Assembly: GCA_963682055.1 (NCBI GenBank)
Contig: OY821742.1
Coordinates: 13,423,752-13,487,751 of the forward strand
DNA: 64,000 nt
Direction of reading: 5' to 3'
Origin: Primula veris
Taxonomy: Eukaryota > Streptophyta > Magnoliopsida > Ericales > Primulaceae
Shown: positions 36,983 to 48,775 of the stretch, piece by piece
Numbering within the stretch: position 1 is the stretch's first letter
Layout: each line of letters opens with the position of its first letter
Notes under the pieces: generated by a model
The model's input: the letters and a program-made list of their open reading frames with translations, nothing else
The model's database searches: none
Told to the model about the DNA's origin: nothing
Made by a program: the position numbers and the translations under genes

Positions 36983-37289
36983 GATATTTATAGTCACTAA
37001 ACAAAATCATACAAAGATTTACACCTAAAAACTATACAAACTCAACCAAACAAGCATTACGCATGCCAAACAAACAATGAAAATAACTAACTCCGACTCA
37101 AATTAATTTACCAAACATGTCAAACTAGTTCAAGTTGCAAATGTTAACTAACAAACTAGTTCTTCTTAATCCAAAAATAGGCACGGCCTTATTCAAAACT
37201 TAGTCGCAGCCTTAATCAAAAGCATGACAGGTCATAGGCATCACGAAAATGTAAATATAACTCATTGATACAATAAAAAATAAAACCAG

Positions 37290-37860
37290 TTGCGCTTTAA
37301 CACCAATATGAGTTTGTTCCAGTCCCAAAACGACCTACGTTTCACCCCCAAAACGAGCTACACTTCAGTCCCAACAAGCTCATCTCAGTCCCGAAACGTG
37401 CTATGTTTTAGCCGCAAGACGAGCCCCATTCAACCACAATACGAGATGTGCTTCAGTCCTAAAACAAGCTCGCTTCAGCTCAATAACGAGCTCTGTTTTA
37501 TCCCCAAAACGAGCTGCACTTCAGCTCCAAAACGAACTCTGTTTTGGCCCCAAAAGGAGCTGCGCTTCATACCCAAACGGACTTAAATCGGTATCTTTTT
37601 CAGCCTGAAAACGGGCACAATTTCAGAGGCAAACAGATATTTAGCACTATAAAACTCCATAAAATAAACCTTCCAAAAAACACAAATTTTCACCTGTTAA
37701 TGACCAAATGAAGCAATATTTCACAAAATGGATATTTTTACCGCCGAATCGAGGTCGATTTCAGCCTCAAAATAGAGCTTAATTTTAGCCCCAAACAGAA
37801 CTTAATTTCAACCACAAACGGGCTCCGTTTTCAGGCTCGAATCAAGGTCTACTTAAAACC
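37290..37860. repeat. degenerate minisatellite with about 24-27-bp period
   Basis: Units built on CCAAAACGAGCT followed by a CTTCAGT-like end recur from about 37310 to 37600. More diverged CAAACGGGCT-type units continue to about 37860. The plus-strand ORF here is a translation of the repeat. Confidence 0.65.
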
Positions 37861-38614
37861 CATAGATGTCTTATAACTCATTTAAAGACAAAACAATTCT
37901 AAAAAATCAATTATAATTTTATACTCTCAAATCACAAAATACAAAATCAAAATCTAATTAAATAAACGAAATTAGTATCCGGTTAAATCTGAAATTAAAG
38001 ACTATAAAAGCCTAAATTTCATCAATTGATTTTACTCATGATGATGGCGACTATCATCGCTCAGCTATGAAATCCTTCAATATGCTAAACAAAAAATATC
38101 GTCGGAGAAACTTACTTGAGACAAGATCGACAACGGTAGTAGATTAGGTCAGATCGCTGATGGAGAGAGGTCGTCGAATAGAGAGAACGGAGAGAGATTC
38201 GTTAGTTTGTTTTCAGATCTGGCAAATCTATGCATCCATCGCCTCCGCTAAACACAGGCGGAGAGATAGAGTATTACGACGGAGCAAGGTCGTTGTCGGA
38301 GGATTAAGGTCATCAGAGATCGCCATAGATGGCTACGGAGAGAGAGAAAGATAGAAATTTGAAAGGGACAGTAAAATAGACCGACGGGTAAAAAAAAACA
38401 ATGGTCTATATACTTTTAAAAAGTGTTACCTTGTAGGAATACAACTTTTAATAGATAACTTGTGGGAATTAAAATTAAAAAATGATACTTATAGGGCATT
38501 AAAGCTAAAATTAACCGGTAATACTATAGAATATACTCTTTGATCTTAACGGAAACTTAAAGTTAGATTTAGTTTAGTTTTTGACAGATTTGTTAATGCA
38601 TCTATAGTTTCAAG
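37861..38614. other. intergenic DNA, nothing recognised
   Basis: A GC-richer patch at 38090-38350 carries a short arginine-rich ORF without a recognisable motif. The rest is AT-rich. Confidence 0.5.
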
Positions 38615-39209
38615 TAGGGGTGGACAAAAAATCCGTAAATCCGCCCCGTAACCCAACCCGTATGGATTGGGGCGGGTTGGGGTGGGTTGAATGTCCCAAA
38701 AAAATCAATCCGCCCCGCCCCAATCCGCTATATATTTTGCGGGTTGGGTTAGGGTTGAGGTTCACAAACCGCGGGTTAATCTGTCCCAATCCGTTTCAAC
38801 CCGCAATATATATATATATATACATTATTTGTATTTTAAGATACCAACCTTTAATTATTGTTACATTTTAGTTTTATTACTTGTTCGTGAATGTTCTAAA
38901 CGTACTTTGATTGGTTTTAATTTATATTTCTGTTTGAAATATTCAATTTATTTTAAAATTTGGGTTGATTATGCAAACTATGAAAAATGAATGACCAAAA
39001 TAAAAATTTAAGAATCAATCTAAACCCAACCCGTCCCAACCCGCGATTTATTTTGCGGGTTGGGTTGGAGTTTTAATTGTAACGGGTTGGATTGGGTTGG
39101 GTTGAGATTTAAATTTGATCAATCCGCCTCAATCCGTCCCGCCATTTATTTTACGGGTTGGGTTAGGATTGAAACAAATCCGCCTCAATCTGCCCCGTGC
39201 CCACCCCTA
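38615..39209. mobile_element. hAT-type MITE with GGGTTGGG repeats
   Basis: Ends are TAGGGGTGG and, inverted, TAGGGGTGGGC. They are flanked by a perfect 8-bp duplication GTTTCAAG (38607-38614 and 39210-39217). Both ends carry CCCGCCCCAATCC-type repeats. No transposase is present. Confidence 0.88.
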
Positions 39210-39304
39210 GTTTCAAGACAGTATAATGAAAGAACTTGAATATATTTTTATTTTTTTTAAATAAGATTTTTTTTTTATCAGCACAGAGTCGTTGTATTAA
39301 GAAA

Positions 39305-39953
39305 TAGGGGTGACATCCGTTCGGTGCCGAACTTTTTGACTACATATTGATACCGTACCAAACTAGTTTGTTTTAACAATTTTTATACAATTACCGAACC
39401 AAAAAATTCGGTATACCGAACTTTTGGTATAGCAAACTATCCGGTTCGGTTCGGTTCGGTTTTATTTTTATACCAAACTATAGAGTTTACAAGTGATGAT
39501 AGAAAAATGGCGCGTTTTGAGAAAAAAAACATTGTATAAAGTTTTAAAAGTATTAAATTAAAAATATATATTTATTTATATTATCTTTACATTTCTTGTT
39601 TTTTGGCATAAAAGATTAAACACTACTAAACTTTTCTAGTAAAAGTTATAAATAAAATAAAATGTTATAAGTATTCACTAGAAAAAATAATATAAGTATT
39701 TTATAACAACATTAATAATTAAGTGTATATAAGTCTTTTAATTTATTTTTCTATATAGTATATTTTAATATTTTGCTTTGAATCGATAGCATACCGAACT
39801 CACCAAACGAATACCGAAAGCGAACCGACTTTTAAAGATTGGTTCGGTTATACAGTACCGTAATGTCGGTATACCAAACTTTTAATACCGACTTGATTGG
39901 TTCGGCTCGAAAAGCGGTCGGTTAGTACAAGTCGATAAAAAAGGCCACCCCTA
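39305..39953. mobile_element. hAT-type MITE with GGTTCGGT repeats
   Basis: Ends are TAGGGGTGAC and, inverted, TAGGGGTGGCC. They are flanked by a perfect 8-bp duplication TTAAGAAA (39297-39304 and 39954-39961). It sits only 95 bp from the preceding MITE. Ends are made of CCGAACC-like repeats and the middle is AT-rich. Confidence 0.88.
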
Positions 39954-42504
39954 TTAAGAAATAAAGAGTTTAGTTCATGGGCTATGCCCATGAAAGCCAT
40001 TCCGTTGCAAAACGGTAACAAAATAACAATTCTAATACAAAACACGACTAAAGGAATCAGATTTACATGGCCTGGTAAACTAGATAACAGAATAAAAAAA
40101 ACCTTCTATTAAAATTTAAAAACTTCTAAGTTTAAATCAAAATTTGGTTACGAAGATTTACCCCTTCTCCTTATACCTCATAGCCTTATGTCTCCCAACA
40201 GATGATCAAGGTGATATAAGCAGCAAATTCAAGAACCAAATCTCAATTTAAGATAAGATTTTACCATGTTAATGAAAGGTATAAACCCATTTTCGTAGTC
40301 AACTACAAATACAACAAAGTTCATGAAGCAAAAGAATACTACAAGAAACTATATAGCAAAAACTTCACTGGACTCTATTTCATCTTCATGATGAAAACTT
40401 CAAAATGTGCTCATTTTAAACCGCCTTTTTACACCATGTATATCCTCCATTTTAACCAAAGTGAGAGCATCTTTTTATTCATTGGCCACCCCGGGAGCTC
40501 GTAATCGCTTCAGCCTCCGCTGTAGACACCTAAACACTTGAATGCATAAGGCATGCTAGTTTTCAGTATAGAAAAACATATGCTTCAGAAAATATCATAA
40601 ATAGCATAATCAAGAGAGGGCCAAAAAAATAAGGTTTTAAGAGAGTTTATAAAACCAATTCAATACTATCAGCACATCAAAGGAGAGAGAAATTATCAAC
40701 AGTTGGTTTCAGAGTGACCATCATTAACTAAAAACTCACCAAAACCGAGAGATACATCAAACACAAAGGGTTTTACCCCTATAGCAAGGGGTTTCTTTTT
40801 GGTCTAACATATGTTAAATGATATTTGACTTGATAGCAAGATTGGGTATAATATATCTCAAATTTACGATAACATCAATCAAGAATCATTACCATTATTC
40901 TCTCCATATACGGATGATTTGGTCATAGTTAGATATCTGTTTTTAATGCTCTAATCTTCTGAATCATCACCATTATATATATGTTAGCCATGTACAATAG
41001 AATACACAATTCAATCAATATCAATATTTCTCCTTTTATTTCTTCTTTTTATATTTATAATATGGTCTAACATATACATAGCAAAAACTTTCTTAGGCAA
41101 AAAAATGGGGGAAAACGAATTTGTGTGTATATATATATGTGTGTGTGTTTTCATTTGAGTGTTCACTTTTTAGATAGCCTAAGGAACACGTTTTTGTAGT
41201 TTGAGTCTTTTTCTATTATTTTGTGTTCATAATATTAGCACAATTTTAATTCATATCTAATGTATGTTGTGTTACTTAATTAAAAAGATTAGATTTCATT
41301 ATTTTTTGTGATTTAATCTTTTACTTTCTAGACAGTATAATGAATACAGTTGTGTATTTTGAGTGTTTTATATATTAGACTATATATTAAATTGTCTATT
41401 AGATTATCTATTAGACTAGACTGTACATATTAGACCGTGCGTGATTGTGTGCATTGCAGTGTCAGTTATATTGTCCATTAGATATTGTTATATTGTCTAT
41501 GAGACTGTTCTTAATGTATTAGGATGTTAATTAGACTTTATGTTAGAATAATGTATGTTAGATTGTTCATTAGAATGTCATTAGTTTATTATACTGTTTG
41601 TTAGACGAATGTCAATGCCAGTCGATAATGAAGTCATTAAGTCAACACTCAAGTCGGACAAATAACGTCGAAGACCGCTGAATGGTGTTGGTAAAACATT
41701 GTTTGGTCAAAGTTGTTTGTTGAAATTGTTATATTAATTAGTTTGTTTAAATGAGAAACACTCGCTAAGTATAAATGGTAAAGGGATTACCAATCAAAAA
41801 CTTTAAAAAAGGTGTACACTATTCTAAAGCAACAATGCTAGGTGCTTAGGTGTGATGATATATAAGTATAATTTTTTTGGCACACATTCTGGAAAAAGCT
41901 CACTGAGGGTCATCGATATACCATGATTAAATGATGTTCAGTTGGTTCCAAGATCAAAACTAGGTAATTAATACACTTGTTAGATATAAAAAAAAAAAAA
42001 AATTATATATAATTTTCTTACCGATGATCTTTCCTACGAATTTGGAACTATAACCCTCCACATGTGTGTGGCAGTACCAGGTGAGCCAAATCGTGATAAA
42101 AATATAATAAGATTGGTTACGAACAAAAAGAATGCAAAGACAACAAAACAAGACAAAAATGTGCACAAATTATGCAAGGTTACTCAACCCCCGTATCCCG
42201 TATTTTTGGGTACAAAACGAGCTTGAATAGTGAGACCTTTCAATAATTGAATTTTTATTTCTAATTAAATCGTAAGATGATTTGCAAACATCTAAATTAT
42301 CAGTATCCAATATATGAATCAAATAAAAAATAAATAAACTTTAATCTAATGCATACTATTAAATGTAAAATACAAATCATAATCATTATGTAAATATTTA
42401 AAGAATTTTTTTGTTGTTTTTCTTCTGTGTGTTTGATATTTGAGTTTATTGATAAGTAATGAAAACTTTTATCTTCTTTCATAGTTTTATGAATGTGAAT
42501 CAAT
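39954..42504. other. intergenic DNA with a possible orphan exon
   Basis: Mostly AT-rich. At 40479-40529 on the minus strand a polypyrimidine/TTTAG acceptor-like site is followed by an open 16-codon end (VSTAEAEAITSSRGGQ and a stop); no other exon was recognised. A loose repeat of TATTAGACTGT-like words occupies 41370-41610. A TG microsatellite lies near 41130. Confidence 0.3.
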
Positions 42505-42576
42505 TAGGGCGGTGAAAAATTCCGAAATCTCGACCGCACCCGATCCGAACATGTCGGGTTTTGTCCTGACCCAACA

Positions 42577-42704
42577 CACTACAATAAAATTTTCATTTAG
42601 CATTATAAAACATTTTGAGTTATGTTGCTAAAATGGTTGTGACTAAATTTTATCAACAAAACCGAAAAAAAATTATGATGCTAAATGAACTTTTTCTTGT
42701 AGTG
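42577..42704. mobile_element. CACTA-type MITE nested in the hAT-type MITE
   Basis: A 128-bp element begins CACTACAA and ends TTGTAGTG, with subterminal CATTTAGCAT and ATGCTAAATG in inverted orientation. It interrupts the left repeat block of the host MITE. A clear 3-bp duplication was not found. Confidence 0.65.
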
Positions 42705-42802
42705 CCAAACTTCGGGATCGGGTGGCGATTTTGATTTCGTCGGATGTCCCGACCCGACCCGATTTTTTAATTAAAATATAAATTAATTTATATCAAATAC
42801 AA

Positions 42803-42866
42803 GTTATGAGAATTGAACCTTATAACTCTAGCATGTAATGTAAGCACTCTACCATATGAGATATAA
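42803..42866 (-). pseudogene. tRNA-Ala-like relic inside the hAT-type MITE
   Basis: On the minus strand CTCATATGGTAGAGTGC resembles the D-arm and A box of plant tRNA-Ala (CTCATATGGTAGAGCGC as I recall it). It is followed by an ACATGCTAGAG segment and a B-box-like GGTTCAATTCTC (42819-42808). Acceptor-stem ends are not recognisable. Confidence 0.5.
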
Positions 42867-43715
42867 TTTTTTTGTTTCATTTATTAGTTATAATTACATA
42901 AGTATAATATAAATTTGTAGTTTTGAATATATTAAACTATTAAAATAAAAAATATACTTAAATTAAAAAGTTATATTATTATTTCAAAAAAGATAAATGA
43001 TTATTATTTTCTGATTATAAAAATTATAATGATAATGTATCTCATTTAGTATGATAATTGTTGTTTGTGTGAATAAAACTAAATAATAAAACAATTTGAT
43101 AAAAAAACGTATCAATTTTTTTATCTACTCCATTATTTGTAGTTTCATACTATTTTTTCTACTACATGTTAATTTCTTTTTTCATTTATTAGAAATGCTA
43201 TTTTTAAACTAAGATTATTTTTCATGTTAATAACATGTTCAAATGAAAATTATTAATAAAAAAATATGTCGGGAGATTCGGGATAAATATATCCCGACCC
43301 TACGGGATCCCGAAAATTCGGGTCCCAATTTTTGTCGGGTCGGGATCGAGATTTTTTTTTACTGAGAAAAGTAATAGGGTCGGGATACAGGTTTATTATT
43401 TACGGATCGGTTTCCGACCCTAACTCACCCTATGGTCAATAGAAACTTTATATTAATATAAATCCGTCCATGTGGTATGTGGGACCACTCACTCCATCAA
43501 CAATGTTGTAGATGTTGCACAATGGAGTATTATCATGAAAATTTTACTTAGTTTTCTAAAATAAATGAGTATATACACCATCCGTCCCATTTATAAGTTT
43601 TATACGGAATCATGTTCAATTTTAATCGGATTTAAACATTTAACTAATTTGTTAAAACGTAAAATTTTAAAAAAAATTTACCCTTGGTTTTCATACCTGT
43701 CGTAATTTTTTAATT

Positions 43716-45905
43716 TTACTCCAAAGTATCTTTTATATTCTTAGGTTCTAACTGAGAAATGTAACAAGTAAAGTGGACAACATTACTTCTTTTACCACTG
43801 GTTTTCATACCTGAGTTGACTTCTCCAATGACATCTTCAAGAGAGTGATTCTTCTGAGTCCTTGCATAACGAGGTTCATTTTTGGATTGAATTTGAGGAC
43901 CATCTTCTTCTTCATCAGAAACTGTTATACTCTGGGTTCCAATTTCAGTTGCAACTGGACTTCCAACCTCTATAGAACTGTCAATTTGCAGTTTTTCTTT
44001 TATGTCTTTACTTTTGATTCCAGACTCATCATCATCACCTGTAATCTCATAAACATCTTTCAAGTCATCAAATAACACATTATATGACTCCATAACACAG
44101 TTTGTTCTTAGATTAAAGACTCTGAAAGCTCTACTGTTTTGAACATAACCAAGAAATATACATTTATCACTTTTGGGGTCAAATTTCCCAAGATATTCTC
44201 TATCCTTAAGAATGTAACAAACACACCCAAATAGTTGAAAATACTTGATATTGGGTTTTCTACCTTTCCAAATTTCATATGCAGCCATGTTGGTACATTT
44301 TGTAAGATATACTCTATTAACAATATAACATGCAGTATTCACAGCTTCATCCCAAAATCTTTTGGCAAGTTTCTTAGAGTTAAGCATGACTCTAGCCATT
44401 TCTTGAATGGTTCTGTTTTTTTTTTCCACTACACCATTTTGTTGTGGAGTTTTTGGGGCTGAAAACTCATGACTTATTCCTAGAGAGTTGTAGAAATTTT
44501 TTAACTTACTGTTTTCAAATTCAGTTCCATGATCACTTCTGACCCTCACAATTTTTCCAATAGAGGTTCCTTTTTCAAGTTGCAGTTTTAAGCAAAGTAC
44601 TTTGAAGTGTTCAAAGGTTTCAGTTTTATCTTTCAGAAAAACTACCCAAGAGTATCTAGAGAAATCATCCACAACTAGCATAATATAATTCTTACCACAA
44701 ATACTTTCAGTTTGCATAGGACCTATTAGGTCAATATGAAGAAGTTCTAATACTCTTTTGGTATAGATTTGACTGTTACTTTCATGAGTCCTCTTTGTTT
44801 GTTTGTCTATTGCACAATCACCACACATACCTTGAGTTTTAAAACTAAGATTAGGAATACCTCTTATTAGTTCATTTCTAACCAATTTATCCAATGTTTT
44901 GTAATTCACATGACCAAGCCTTTTATGCCAAACATCAATATTATTAGTAGCAGCTTGATTGCACCTATTCTCATCTAACATTTTTTCAGTTTTCTGAAAA
45001 GCATAGCAACTGTTTGCTGACCTAACTCCTGTCATGATCAATTCATTTTTCGCATCAGTAATCATACACTTATGTTTGTTGAAATGAACAACCATGTGAT
45101 TGTCACAGAGTTGGCTAATACTGATGAGATTAGTTTTTAAGCCATCTATAAGAAAAACATCATTTATTTCAGGCATTATAGGTTTGTTCAAGACTCCTTT
45201 TCCAATGATTTTACCAGTGTCTCCACCTCCAAACACAACAGTGTTTCCTGTGAGATTAATGACATTTTTTAGAACACTTGTATCACCTGTCATATGCTTT
45301 GAGCAACCACTGTCAAAGTACCATTCATTAGTAGTAACAGCATTTAGAAAATTAATGACAACTTTATTATTGGCAATTAAGGTAGATTTTCTTTTAACCT
45401 TCCAGACCCAGTTCATCTTTTGATAGCAAGAGGCCAACCAGCTTTTCTGAGAAATATATTTTCTGTTCATTTTTAAATAGCACTTGATTTCTAGATGTTC
45501 AGGTATTTTGCAAAAGTTACACAGTTTTAAATCAAAAGTAGATTTATCCTTAAAATTATTTAGTTTTTTCTTGGTTGCAACTATACTTCTAACCTTATTG
45601 TCAAAAACATGTGTTTCAGCTTTAACTAGAGCTTTAACAAAAGTAGTTTTTCCGGTACTTCCATAACCATAGTAACTCAAACCATTGTTATCTTTAGAGC
45701 CTCTATAATAGGACAACATGTCATCTAACTTATCTGATGCAGACACATTCAACAGTTTTATTTTCTTCTTGTTCTCAGTTAACTCAACCAGTTGTGTGTT
45801 GAGTTGCTTAGTGAGATTTTTTACCTCATCCTTTGGATTAGCATTAAGTTTGTTTATGATCACGGATTGTTTACTCAGACATTGATTATTTTTTATAAAG
45901 GACAA
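43716..45905 (-). CDS. gag C-terminus, protease and integrase ORF of the truncated SIRE-like element
   Basis: A 729-codon open frame, much better preserved than in the older copy. It holds a gag tail, a CX2CX4HX4C knuckle (CNFCKIPEHLEIKC, residues 129-142), the protease motif WYFDSGCSKHMTGD (Asp198), the integrase HHCC region (from WHKRLGHVNYKTLDKL) and the integrase catalytic stretches HIDLIGPM, SDHGTEFEN and PQQNGVVEKKNRT. It ends right at the truncation. The first Met shown is internal; the frame would have been entered from upstream gag. It encodes no polymerase and is an element relic. Confidence 0.85.
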   Translation of the reverse strand: MSFIKNNQCLSKQSVIINKLNANPKDEVKNLTKQLNTQLVELTENKKKIKLLNVSASDKLDDMLSYYRGSKDNNGLSYYGYGSTGKTTFVKALVKAETHVFDNKVRSIVATKKKLNNFKDKSTFDLKLCNFCKIPEHLEIKCYLKMNRKYISQKSWLASCYQKMNWVWKVKRKSTLIANNKVVINFLNAVTTNEWYFDSGCSKHMTGDTSVLKNVINLTGNTVVFGGGDTGKIIGKGVLNKPIMPEINDVFLIDGLKTNLISISQLCDNHMVVHFNKHKCMITDAKNELIMTGVRSANSCYAFQKTEKMLDENRCNQAATNNIDVWHKRLGHVNYKTLDKLVRNELIRGIPNLSFKTQGMCGDCAIDKQTKRTHESNSQIYTKRVLELLHIDLIGPMQTESICGKNYIMLVVDDFSRYSWVVFLKDKTETFEHFKVLCLKLQLEKGTSIGKIVRVRSDHGTEFENSKLKNFYNSLGISHEFSAPKTPQQNGVVEKKNRTIQEMARVMLNSKKLAKRFWDEAVNTACYIVNRVYLTKCTNMAAYEIWKGRKPNIKYFQLFGCVCYILKDREYLGKFDPKSDKCIFLGYVQNSRAFRVFNLRTNCVMESYNVLFDDLKDVYEITGDDDESGIKSKDIKEKLQIDSSIEVGSPVATEIGTQSITVSDEEEDGPQIQSKNEPRYARTQKNHSLEDVIGEVNSGMKTSGKRSNVVHFTCYISQLEPKNIKDTLE

Positions 45906-46326
45906 GATACTGCTGAGTAATATTTACATCAGAGGGCTCTTCCTCATCACTGCTATAGATTTTAAGTGCAGTTGTAACTAGGGTCGAAACTGACACACAA
46001 TCACTTTCATACACAGGTTCTTTTTCAGTGATTCTTCCCATAAAATTAACAAAGTTAGATTCATTCTCTTCATCACTGTTGCTCTCAGATTCACTATCAC
46101 TGTGAGTGGTTATATAAGCATTTTTGTTCCTTTTTAAAGTATTTGCACACTCAGACTGAATGTGACCATAACCTCTACATTCTCTGCATTGATTTTCTCT
46201 AGGCTGATAATCTCTGTCATCATTCTCTTTAGGATTCCTCTTCCCTTTAGGATTATTATTAAGTCTAGGTTCTGGCCTAAATTGATTATCTCTTTTCTGA
46301 AAGTTTTTTAATGTTCCAGTATCATC

Positions 46327-47110
46327 CTATTTTTTCTTATAGAATTTTTTGTAAACCTTTTTAGCAAAGAAGGCCAGTTGTTCTTCATCACTCATATTCT
46401 CACAGACCTTGGATCCAGGTTTCTTAGCCTGAAAGGCTATTCCTTTTTCTGGTCTCTTTTGTTTGAAAATTTTTAGTTCATGAGTGCTTAGATTTCCTAT
46501 AAGCTCTTCAAGTTTTAGATTATCTAAATCTGTTGATTCTTTAATAGCAGTAACCTTAATTTCAAACCTTTCTGGAAGAGACCTTAGAGTTTTCTTTACA
46601 AGTTTAGCATCACTTTTATTTTTCACCTAATGTCCCAGCTTGATGGGCAATATGACAAATTCTACCATTAAACTGTTCAATTGTTTCATCTTCCTCCATT
46701 CTTAAATTTTCAAATTGAGTAGTTAACTGTTGGAGTTTAAAGCCTTTTACTTTAACAGTTCCTTCAAAGGTTCCTTGTAAAATATCCCATGCCTCTTTGG
46801 CAGTTTCACAGTGAGAGATATACCTGAACACACTGAGAGTTACACCAGCAAAGATCAAGTTTATTGCTGTTGAGTTTGCACTTGATTTTTTATCGTCATC
46901 AGCAGACCATCTGTCTTCAGGTATATAGACTAGTTCACTTTCACCATCCGTAACAGTTGGAACCTCCCAACCATACAATACAGTCTTCCATGCTTGTTCA
47001 TCTTGCTGTTTAATGAAGGATCTCATTCTGATTTTTCACACTCCATAGTTGACTCCTCCTTCAAGCAGTGGTAGTTTGTTGAACGCGTTTCCTTCCCTCA
47101 TTAAGTCCAT
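46327..47110 (-). pseudogene. gag N-terminal region of the truncated SIRE-like element
   Basis: The expected ATG is at 47110. An in-frame TGA replaces a Trp codon about 25 codons in. Two open pieces follow, 47026-46616 and 46626-46327, in different frames, so there is a shift near 46620. They match UBN2-type gag (LQGTFEGTVKVKGF, EQFNGRICHIAHQAG, LRSLPERFEIKVTAI). A first zinc knuckle, CRECRGYGHIQSEC, lies near 46190-46150 between these pieces and the long ORF. Confidence 0.8.
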
Positions 47111-47155
47111 CTTTACTAGAACACAGGATCCACACTAAGTAAGATCTATTGTGAA

Positions 47156-47167
47156 GCTCTGATACCA
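47156..47167 (-). promoter_or_regulatory. primer binding site (initiator tRNA-Met)
   Basis: The minus strand reads TGGTATCAGAGC two bases inside the LTR, identical to the older copy. Confidence 0.92.
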
Positions 47168-47169
47168 AT

Positions 47170-48262
47170 TGAAATTCCTATCCGCTGTTCTAGTTGCTGT
47201 TATGCAGTTAGGTTCCAAGTATAGTTGTAACCACAGTTGGAACCTAAGTATAATGATGGACAGAACAGTAAAGTTAAATGTACTTGAATTAAATCGCACG
47301 CACATTTAACAACGTAGTTCACCCAACTGGGCTACATCTCTGGGGCACTCACCCAGATTATGATATTATAAAAGCTTACAATATAGGATTTAAGTCTTAA
47401 TGAAAAACCCGCAGACTCGCTCTAGGTTTTTCTGCCTATCTCTATATTGCTCCTACCTTATAACTATCACTCAAAATATCAATGACATCCCACCATTGTT
47501 TTTCATTTAAAAGCTCACGGTATATTCTCTCAAGAATGAGTTCTTTATAGTTTAGAGCACACTTTTTACAAGTAAAGTTATCAACTATTTATAGGAGTAA
47601 AACCAATCTTTTTTCTTAAAGATCTTGTTGATTGCTTTTGACTCTTTTGATTGACTTCAATCTTTACATATTGCACAAGATACTTCAGCATTAAGTTAAT
47701 ACTTTTAATAACTAGTTTGAAAATAAGAGTTAGTCTTTTCCTAAAACAAGAAACATATAAGATAGTATCTTTTAGAGATAAAATATTTCTGAATATATTT
47801 TGAAACTTTAACTCCATATATTATTCAATCTAAAATAGATCATACCGATTTTGATAAGAAATATAGATTGAATTAAGTGATAAAGACTTGCATGAAAATA
47901 GAGATTTAGTTTGACTAATTAAAGGAAACCTATCTTTATAAATTAATCTCCTTATATCCTTTAGTCAACATCTTTCCTTATCACTTTAATATTCTCAATA
48001 TACACAAACTAAATCTTTAAGAACATATGAGAATATATCTTGCATACTTTAAAACAAATAAACGTCATTAAAGATTAGTAATGTAGAATTACAGAACTGG
48101 ACAGAATCCTGCATAACAGCAGGTTGGAACTGTGGTTGCAACTGAGGTTGCAACCTCACTTGTAAACATAAAACTGTCTCAATTATTAACAATCAACTTG
48201 GATTATTTAATTCAAACTAATTGAAAACAAAGAGTTCATAGGCCAGAAATATGGTCCTAACA
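47170..48262 (-). repeat. 5' LTR of truncated SIRE-like element
   Basis: Starts and ends as the other two LTRs of this family (plus strand TGAAATTCC...CCTAACA). It carries TTGCAAC motifs at 48121-48155. Confidence 0.9.
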
Positions 48263-48489
48263 ATTAACTATTACGTATTTTCGGTTTTAAACCATGAACC
48301 ATCACTTTTTACTTTTCGTACCATGAAGTACCAATTTATTTTTGCTAAATAATTAAGAATGGAGGTTCAAAACATCAAAAGAGATATAAATCTTATTATC
48401 AATTGCATACTATAAATGATAACAGCATACCTCTTAAATTGGAATTTTTATGATTTGAACACTATTAATGCTCTTACTAAAAAGAAAAA

Positions 48490-48775
48490 AAAAACTACAG
48501 TAGTGAAGTGGAGTTTGTATCCTAGTGAAAAAATTAAGTTAAATACTGATGAAACTTTTAAAAAGCCAACTACGTACTACAAATGGAATTGCGGGATTAA
48601 TTAGAAATAAAAAAGGAAGTTTTATAAAAGTTTTTTTGTGATATGGTGATTGTTTCTCGAGTGTTGAAGTTGAAGCTAAGGCTATTCTTGTGGGTTTTAA
48701 ATTAGCAAATTCAGACAATATTAATACTGAAAGGGTAGAAGTATGCACATTAAAAAAGTATGTAGTGTACATTAA
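48490..48775 (+). pseudogene. RNase H-like fragment (non-LTR retroelement type)
   Basis: Plus-strand pieces VKWSLYPSEKIKLNTDE and, after a one-base shift near 48597, IRNKKGSFIK and SSVEVEAKAILVGFKLAN are the usual order of the RNase H domain found in plant LINE and domesticated RVT_3 proteins. A stop lies between them near 48640. There is no reverse transcriptase upstream, so this is a relic. Confidence 0.65.

Larger units (their letters stand above)
42505..43432. mobile_element. hAT-type MITE with GGGTCGGG repeats
   Basis: Ends are TAGGGCGGTGA and, inverted, TAGGGTGAG. The flanks GAATCAAT and TGGTCAAT agree at 5 of 8 positions, so the duplication is weak. GACCCGACCC-type repeats occupy both ends. 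A smaller element (42577-42704) and a tRNA-like stretch lie inside. Confidence 0.6.
43722..48262 (-). mobile_element. truncated SIRE-like copia element
   Basis: Same family as 6007-15776. Its 5' LTR (47170-48262), priming site, gag, protease and integrase are present on the minus strand. The element stops at about 43722, near the integrase/reverse-transcriptase border. Reverse transcriptase, RNase H, the 3' ORF and the 3' LTR are missing, so no duplication can be checked. The 15 bases at 43685-43699 just outside the break are also found inside it at 43799-43813. Confidence 0.9.

Noticed and set aside
38620..38990. ORFs inside the hAT-type MITE
   Set aside because: They translate the GGGTTGGG subterminal repeats; the element has TIRs and a TSD and no transposase motif.
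41370..41610. TATTAGACTGT-like words as a tandem repeat
   Set aside because: Spacing is irregular and similarity loose; kept only as a note in the intergenic entry.
45630..45670. GSTGKTTF in the truncated SIRE ORF looks like a nucleotide-binding P-loop
   Set aside because: It lies in the gag tail of a copia element, without any other NTPase motif; a chance match.
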